This document shows positions 5,322-9,033 of a DNA stretch of 9,033 nucleotides, one piece after another. This DNA comes from Nitrospirota bacterium (GTDB taxonomy: Bacteria > Nitrospirota > Nitrospiria > JACQBZ01). A program made the position numbers and the translations under genes. Location: the NCBI GenBank assembly GCA_016198945.1, contig JACQHO010000090.1:1-9033 (forward strand), written 5' to 3'. How positions within the stretch are numbered: the first letter of the stretch is position 1; every line of letters begins with the position of its first letter. The notes below the pieces were generated by a model, which saw only the letters and a program-made list of their open reading frames with translations, was not told the origin of the DNA and searched no databases.

Positions 5322-6894
5322 TTCCCTTCTTCACCAATGTCGCCACCACCCGGTTGCTCTTGACGAAATAAGTCCGCGCCACGCGGGCGACGTCCTCGGC
5401 CGTCACCCGTCCGATCCGCTCACGGTTGTCCAGAAGATACCGCCACGTTCCGGCGACGGTCTGAAAATAGCTGAGCTGGGAGGCCAGCCCGCTGTTCGAA
5501 TCGAGGGAACGAATCAGGCCGGCATCAAGGTTGTTCAATACTTTTTGGAGTTCGCGCGGCGGCACCGGCTCATTCTTCAAACGGTCCAGTTCGGCATAGA
5601 TCGCCGTTTCCAGCTCGCCCGGACGGTGGGGCGCGCGGGGCGTCGCCTGGATCATGAACAAATGGGGATAACGGGCGCCCGGCACGCCGGCGGCGGTCGA
5701 GATGTTGACGGCGAGTTGTTTTTCCTTGACCAGCGTTTTGTACAGCCGGGACGAACGGCCGCCGGACATCAGCGAATCAATCACGTCGAACACCGCGTCA
5801 TCGGGATGGTCCAGCGCCGGGCGGTGGTAGCCGATCAAAACGGACGGTTCGGCCTCAAACTCGACCTCCGCGCGCCGTTCGCCGGCCGGCTCCGGTTCGA
5901 CCGTCACGACCAACGGCGGCGGGGGCTGGGTTGGGATCAATCCGAAATACTTTTCAACAAGACGGATCGTTTCCGGAATCGAAATGTCGCCCACGATCAC
6001 GATCACGGCGTTTCCGGGTCCGTAATGCGTTTTAAAAAAAGTTTCGGTCTGACTGCGGCTCAGGGCCTCCAGATCCGAGGTCCATCCGATCACCGGCATC
6101 CCGTAGGGATGAGCGGTGAAGGCCGCCGAAAGAAAGGTTTCGTACAGCCGGCCGGAGGGCGAATTTTCGTATCGCAGCCGACGCTCCTCGAGCACGACGT
6201 TTTTTTCCTTGTAAAACTCGCGCAGCACGGCATGGCTCATCCGGTCGGACTCGATCGCAGCCCACAACTCCAGCCGGTTGGCCGGCAGGCTGACGACATA
6301 CCGCGTCATGTCTTTTCCGGTCGTGGCGTTGAGTCCCACCGCGCCGTTTTGCTCATAGATCTCTCCGATCTCGTTCGGCACGATGTACTTCTCGCTTTCC
6401 CGCTCCAGGTCTTCGAGCCGCTTCCGATGCGCAGCCAGCCTGGCGGGATCCGCCTTCGCTCCCTTCTCCTGTTCTTTCCGGAGATTGCTCCAGGCCCGAT
6501 CCATCCGTTGCAGCAGGACGAACTCCCGCCGGAAATCCTTCGTCCCCAACGATCGGGTCCCCTTGAAAGCGAGATGTTCAAAAAAGTGGGCCACGCCCGT
6601 GTTTCCGGGCCGCTCGTTCACCCCGCCGACCTTGTAGGCGATCATGCAGGAGACGATCGGAACCTGGCGGCGTTCGACCAACAGGAGCTGAAGCCCGTTC
6701 GATAAACGGTGCTCGACCACACGATCGGCCAGGCCTCCCCGGGCCGACCGGACCGCCGGCGCGCCGAGCGTATCCTCGGCGGAGAAAACGGGCGAGACGG
6801 TTCCGGACAACAATAAGGCAAGGACGATGACGGCATTAAATAAGGGGGCGGCCGCAGGACAGGACCCGCTTATCTGTCTACGTTTGAATTCCAT
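5314..6894 (-). CDS. Periplasmic zinc-dependent M16 peptidase, catalytic subunit
   Basis: This 526-residue protein opens with a signal peptide (hydrophobic run NAVIVLALLLSGTVSPVFSA, cleavage near residue 39). The N-terminal M16 domain contains the catalytic inverted motif HFFEH (H103, H107 zinc ligands, E106 base) in GVAHFFEHLAFKGT, and the distal Glu of NVVLEERR (about 236-237) as third ligand. GLNATTGKDMTRY (187-199) is also typical. An insertion rich in charged helices (about 122-170, AWSNLRKEQEKG...KRLEDLERESEKY) separates these. In the C-terminal domain the usual Arg/Tyr pair is replaced by valines (RLYKTLVKEKQLAV, V389 and V396), exactly the residues kept by the partner encoded next. 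Together they form one complete active site. It starts 19 bases after the HAD gene. Substrate specificity cannot be read from sequence. Confidence 0.93.
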   Translation of the reverse strand: MEFKRRQISGSCPAAAPLFNAVIVLALLLSGTVSPVFSAEDTLGAPAVRSARGGLADRVVEHRLSNGLQLLLVERRQVPIVSCMIAYKVGGVNERPGNTGVAHFFEHLAFKGTRSLGTKDFRREFVLLQRMDRAWSNLRKEQEKGAKADPARLAAHRKRLEDLERESEKYIVPNEIGEIYEQNGAVGLNATTGKDMTRYVVSLPANRLELWAAIESDRMSHAVLREFYKEKNVVLEERRLRYENSPSGRLYETFLSAAFTAHPYGMPVIGWTSDLEALSRSQTETFFKTHYGPGNAVIVIVGDISIPETIRLVEKYFGLIPTQPPPPLVVTVEPEPAGERRAEVEFEAEPSVLIGYHRPALDHPDDAVFDVIDSLMSGGRSSRLYKTLVKEKQLAVNISTAAGVPGARYPHLFMIQATPRAPHRPGELETAIYAELDRLKNEPVPPRELQKVLNNLDAGLIRSLDSNSGLASQLSYFQTVAGTWRYLLDNRERIGRVTAEDVARVARTYFVKSNRVVATLVKKGNE

Positions 6895-6913
6895 CCCAAT
6901 TCCACCCCGAAAA

Positions 6914-7558
6914 TTATGCGAATGTTTTCTTCAAATCGGCCACCGTCTCGCAGAAAAAATCCGGCCGGGCGTTTCGAAGCTCCTCCGGATCCCCCAGGCC
7001 GTACCCGACAGCGCAGATCGCGATCCCGGCCGCGCGCGCGGCGTTGACGTCGTGCATCCCGTCGCCGATCATAATCGTCCGCCGGGGATCGGCCGAAAGT
7101 TTTTCCAGAACCGTCCGCAGCATCGTCGGATCCGGCTTGAGCGGGTAACCGTTATCGCCGCCGAGAATCAGATCGAATCGGTCCGTGATCTTCAACCCGG
7201 CCATGAGCTTGTCGGTGTAGACCTGGGCCTTGTTCGTCACGACGGCCTTTTTTTTGGATTTGAAATGGGCCAGCACGCCGTCCATGCCCGGATAGAGCTT
7301 CGTTGTGTCCAGAAGATGGACGAGATAATGTTTCCGGAAGACCGCCATTGCGGCCCGGAACCGCTCGCCCTCTTCCTCGCCCACGGCCTGCTGAATCAGC
7401 CGCCGGATGCCGGCGCCGACGTATGAATAGATCAGCGCGTCCGGTTTTTCCGGAAGGCCCAGCTCGTTGAGCGTCAGGTTCACCGATACGGCGATATCCA
7501 CTTTTGTATCGGCCAGCGTTCCGTCCAGATCGAATATGAGAAGATCGGTTTTAAACAT
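6914..7558 (-). CDS. gph: HAD hydrolase, phosphoglycolate phosphatase type
   Basis: This 214-residue protein has all four HAD motifs: DLDGTLADT with nucleophile D10 and acid/base D12; VVTNK with T108; KPDP with K141; and GDGMHD with D166 and D170 for magnesium. A helical cap (about 18-85) lies between motifs I and II, as in the Gph/PGP group, which removes phosphate from 2-phosphoglycolate, a product of DNA repair and oxygenase side reactions. Motif IV has glycine (G167) where serine is more usual (GDSxxD). The cap does not prove the substrate, so pyrophosphatase or another sugar-phosphatase role remains possible. It follows the zinc-ribbon gene by 35 bases, filled by a REP-like palindrome, and precedes the M16 pair by 19 bases. 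No clear ribosome site is seen; the ATG at 7558 directly precedes the motif I strand. Confidence 0.87.
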   Translation of the reverse strand: MFKTDLLIFDLDGTLADTKVDIAVSVNLTLNELGLPEKPDALIYSYVGAGIRRLIQQAVGEEEGERFRAAMAVFRKHYLVHLLDTTKLYPGMDGVLAHFKSKKKAVVTNKAQVYTDKLMAGLKITDRFDLILGGDNGYPLKPDPTMLRTVLEKLSADPRRTIMIGDGMHDVNAARAAGIAICAVGYGLGDPEELRNARPDFFCETVADLKKTFA

Positions 7559-7573
7559 TGGACACGATAGTCC

Positions 7574-7597
7574 GGGCGAACGGCCGTTCGCCCCTAC
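7574..7597 (-). repeat. REP-like palindrome with GTAG head
   Basis: On the minus strand GTAG (7597-7594) is followed immediately by a perfect 20-base palindrome with arms GGGCGAACGG / CCGTTCGCCC (7593-7574). GTAG or GTGG next to a GC-rich palindrome is the signature of REP elements bound by RAYT transposases, and a RAYT gene starts at 8930. The head overlaps the TAG stop codon of the zinc-ribbon gene. It fills most of the gap between that gene and gph. Copy number in the genome cannot be seen here. Confidence 0.65.
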
Positions 7598-7878
7598 TTT
7601 TTGAACAAATCATTCAACTTCTTTCGCGCCGCCTCGTCGGAACTTGCAACAGCCGACGCGGATCGGTCGGCGAAAACGAAATAGTCGCAGAAGTTTGCCC
7701 TCTCCTTATTCGGCGTCCATTCCGCCTGCGTTTCGCGGCACTGATTGTGAACCGTCTTGTCGTAGAGCTTGCAGTTCAGACAGCAGTGAAGATCGCTTCC
7801 ACAACCGGGGCACGCCTCCGTCCGCAGGATTTTTTTATCGACCGAAACGGATTGTCCGCAGGCGTGGCATGCCGTCAT
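7594..7878 (-). CDS. Cysteine-rich zinc-ribbon conserved hypothetical protein
   Basis: From the ATG at 7878 the protein has 94 residues. Paired cysteines C4/C7 (CHAC) and C23/C26 (CPGC) make a zinc ribbon; they are followed by a second cysteine block, HCCLNCKLYDKTVHNQC (C32, C33, C36, C47), and ERANFCDYF (C64). The combination 'C..C..YD....NQC.E.......ERANFCDYF' recurs in a widespread family of small bacterial proteins without assigned function. The C-terminal 25 residues are charged and probably flexible (ARKKLNDLFKK). A TTG at 7914 would add 12 residues, but the ATG places the ribbon at the N-terminus. There is no ribosome site before the ATG, and the candidate -10 box ends seven bases upstream, so the mRNA may be leaderless. 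It is probably the first gene of the operon leading into gph. Confidence 0.78.
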   Translation of the reverse strand: MTACHACGQSVSVDKKILRTEACPGCGSDLHCCLNCKLYDKTVHNQCRETQAEWTPNKERANFCDYFVFADRSASAVASSDEAARKKLNDLFKK

Positions 7879-7885
7879 GAGGAAA

Positions 7886-7914
7886 ATGATACGGGAAACC
7901 CGCCCGAACCGCAA
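7886..7914 (-). promoter_or_regulatory. Candidate promoter giving a leaderless zinc-ribbon mRNA
   Basis: On the minus strand TTGCGG (7909-7914) is separated by 17 bases from TATCAT (7886-7891, 5/6 match). Only seven bases lie between this -10 box and the ATG at 7878, so transcription would begin at or next to the start codon. The -35 is only 3/6, so confidence is limited. Confidence 0.4.
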
Positions 7915-7948
7915 GACTTTTCTAAGGCGCGGACAGGCATTTCGGCTA

Positions 7949-7977
7949 TTGATTTATACCGGCGGATGGAATAATAT
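7949..7977 (+). promoter_or_regulatory. Candidate promoter for the tag remnant / dioxygenase unit
   Basis: TTGATT (7949-7954) lies 17 bases before TAATAT (7972-7977), each a 4/6 match; AATAAT at 7970-7975 is an alternative -10. Transcription would start just before the ATG of the tag remnant at 8000. The intergenic stretch is AT-richer than its surroundings. Confidence 0.35.
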
Positions 7978-7999
7978 TCGACCCGACCAAACGGAATCA

Positions 8000-8188
8000 A
8001 TGATGCCGCGATCCATGACAACCCGCTTTTCCCCCACCCGCTGCCCCTGGCCCACGGCCGGCGATCCGCTCTATCTCGTCTATCACGATGAGGAATGGGG
8101 CGTGCCGGTGCGTGACGACCGAAAAATCTTCGAATTCCTGGTGCTGGAGGTCTTCCAGGCCGGGCTATGGAGGAATCCGAATGAGTAG
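8000..8188 (+). pseudogene. tag: 3-methyladenine DNA glycosylase I (Tag), 5' fragment only
   Basis: The frame from ATG 8000 (or 8015) encodes RCPWPTAGDPLYLVYHDEEWGVP followed by a stretch ending VLEVFQAGL, which lines up closely with the first 44 residues of E. coli Tag (ERCGW..DPLYIAYHDNEWGVP ... LEGQQAGLSW). The Cys and His zinc ligands of the N-terminus and the Glu of the LE..QAGL segment are present. The match stops at QAGL; four more residues and a TAG at 8186 end it after about 62 codons instead of roughly 190, so the helix-hairpin-helix core and C-terminal zinc ligands are lost. It cannot be a working glycosylase. The break is directly followed by the ribosome site of the dioxygenase gene, and the stop overlaps that gene's start by 8 bases, so translation of the remnant may couple to the dioxygenase. 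Confidence 0.82.
8169..8173 (+). promoter_or_regulatory. Shine-Dalgarno site of the dioxygenase gene
   Basis: GGAGG lies seven bases before the ATG at 8181. It sits inside the last codons of the tag remnant (TGG AGG AAT), right at the truncation point. It selects 8181 over the upstream ATG at 8088, which is out of the Tag frame and would disrupt the N-terminal Tat signal. Confidence 0.75.
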
Positions 8189-8924
8189 CAACCTGAACCG
8201 ACGGGAGTTGTTCGGACGGATGGGGGTTGCGGCCGCACTGCTGGCCGGTTGCGGACCCGAGGCCTCCGCTCCAGGATGGCTGAGTCGTCTCTGGTCCCGG
8301 AAACCGGCCGTAACGGCGATGCCGCCCTGCATCGTAAGGCCGGAACAGATGGAGGGCCCCTATTTCGTGGACGAGCGGCTCAACCGAACCGACATCCGCT
8401 CGGATCCCTCGGACGGCTCGGTGAAGGAAGGCCTTCCGCTCCAACTGGCGATTCGCGTCCATGAGATACGCGAGAAGGACTGCAATCCCCTCCCGGGCGC
8501 GATGGTGGACATCTGGCATTGCGACGCCCGCGGGGTTTATTCGGATGTGCGGGACCGGTCGTTCTTCGACACGAGGGGGAAAAAGTTCCTTCGCGGCTAT
8601 CAGAGTACGGAGGATACGGGAACGGCCCGTTTTCTGACGATCTATCCCGGTTGGTACCCCGGCCGGGCCGTTCATATTCATTTTAAGATCCGCACGAATC
8701 CCGACTCCCGGCGGGGATATGAATTCACCTCCCAGATCTATTTCGACGACGCCCTCACCGATCGGATCCATTCGCAGCCTCCCTACATCCCCCCGGGAAA
8801 GGGACGGGTCGAGAATTCGGAAGACTTCATTTTTCAGGACGGCGGCGACGAACTGCTCCTCCCGCTCACCCAGCAGCCGGAAGGCTACGCCGGAACCTTT
8901 GAGATCGGGCTGGTGCTGGCCTGA
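8181..8924 (+). CDS. Intradiol ring-cleavage dioxygenase-like Tat lipoprotein
   Basis: This 247-residue protein begins with a twin-arginine signal (NRRELFGRM, R7-R8) running into a lipobox LAGC (lipidated C24), so it should be exported folded and anchored to a membrane. The intradiol dioxygenase domain (about 55-245) follows: EGPYFVDE, LAIRVHE, GAMVDIWHCDARGVYSDV, GTARFLTIYPGWYPGRAVHIHFKI, then FTSQIYFDD. The non-haem Fe(III) ligands are recognisable: Y120, Y159, H165 and H167. Classical catechol and protocatechuate dioxygenases are cytoplasmic; exported single-gene members are known, but their substrates are mostly undefined. No aromatic-degradation genes are adjacent, so catechol metabolism is not supported by context. 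The start at 8181 is fixed by GGAGG and the Tat signal. The RAYT gene starts six bases after its stop codon begins a short gap. Confidence 0.9.
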   Translation: MSSNLNRRELFGRMGVAAALLAGCGPEASAPGWLSRLWSRKPAVTAMPPCIVRPEQMEGPYFVDERLNRTDIRSDPSDGSVKEGLPLQLAIRVHEIREKDCNPLPGAMVDIWHCDARGVYSDVRDRSFFDTRGKKFLRGYQSTEDTGTARFLTIYPGWYPGRAVHIHFKIRTNPDSRRGYEFTSQIYFDDALTDRIHSQPPYIPPGKGRVENSEDFIFQDGGDELLLPLTQQPEGYAGTFEIGLVLA

Positions 8925-8929
8925 GGCAG

Positions 8930-9033
8930 ATGAAACATCGTCCCGACATCCGTCATCGCCGTTCAATACGACTAAAAGGATACGATTATTCCCAGGCCGG
9001 CGCCTATTTTGTAACGCTTTGCACGCAAAACAA
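8930..9033 (+). CDS. REP-associated tyrosine transposase (RAYT, Y1 family), 3' end off window
   Basis: The ATG at 8930 opens 34 codons to the window edge: MKHRPDIRHRRSIRLKG, then YDYSQAGAYFVTLCTQN. The block 'R..IRLKGYDY...GAYFVTLCTQN' is the typical N-terminus of RAYT / IS200-like Y1 transposases, single-strand-specific HUH nucleases that act on REP palindromes. The HUH motif and catalytic tyrosine would lie beyond the window, so intactness cannot be judged. It starts five bases after the dioxygenase stop codon, with GAGG overlapping that stop, so it is probably co-transcribed with it. A GTAG-headed palindrome at 7574-7597 is a plausible substrate. No palindrome is seen in the five-base gap itself. 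Confidence 0.82.
   Translation, partial: MKHRPDIRHRRSIRLKGYDYSQAGAYFVTLCTQN

Noticed and set aside
3954..5363. Plus-strand open frames of 204 and 233 residues
   Set aside because: Both are antisense to the second M16 subunit, whose signal peptide and conserved segments are unambiguous.
5281..6705. 474-residue open frame on the plus strand
   Set aside because: It lies antisense to the catalytic M16 subunit, has a low-complexity Arg/Gly/His-rich translation without motifs, and has no ribosome site; it is a by-product of GC-rich coding on the other strand.
7875..8966. 363-residue open frame on the minus strand
   Set aside because: It spans antisense to the tag remnant and the whole dioxygenase and crosses into the divergent zinc-ribbon start; the opposite frames carry recognisable domains and this one does not.

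Overview
This is a GC-rich, gene-dense bacterial window with ordinary chromosomal gene content. Signal peptides, a Tat-type lipoprotein signal and a paired periplasmic-type M16 peptidase point to a Gram-negative (diderm) bacterium. A bacterial histone-fold protein, an RRM glycine-rich RNA-binding protein and several zinc-ribbon proteins suggest an environmental lineage outside the well-studied Gammaproteobacteria, but I cannot name the phylum from sequence alone. I see no rRNA, tRNA or CRISPR array, and no complete mobile element.

Left part (1-2983): a CxxCxxCC cysteine-cluster protein runs off the left edge on the minus strand. Divergent to it is a small secreted NTF2/SnoaL-like protein, which overlaps tail-to-tail with a YqgE/AlgH-family gene that unusually carries a signal peptide. 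Next come an RRM RNA-binding protein (minus) and, divergent to it, a protein with three zinc ribbons around a DUF2007-like middle. A strong hairpin closes that gene.

Middle part (3036-7878), all on the minus strand: in transcription order, a cysteine-rich zinc-ribbon protein, a phosphoglycolate-phosphatase-like HAD hydrolase, the zinc-binding M16 peptidase, its zinc-less M16 partner (8 bp overlap) and a DUF1499 membrane-anchored protein form a likely operon. After it lies a 61-residue bacterial histone with its own extended -10 promoter. A GTAG-headed perfect palindrome typical of REP elements sits between the zinc-ribbon gene and the HAD gene.

Right part (8000-9033), plus strand: the first 50-60 codons of a tag-type 3-methyladenine DNA glycosylase are followed abruptly by a Tat-lipoprotein intradiol dioxygenase-like gene. 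Six bases after its stop begins a RAYT (REP-associated tyrosine transposase) gene that runs off the right edge. The nearby REP-like palindrome and the truncated tag gene mark this end as recently rearranged.

The observations most worth following are the histone and its promoter/leader, the REP-RAYT pair, the tag truncation scar, the exported YqgE variant and the complementary split active site of the M16 pair.
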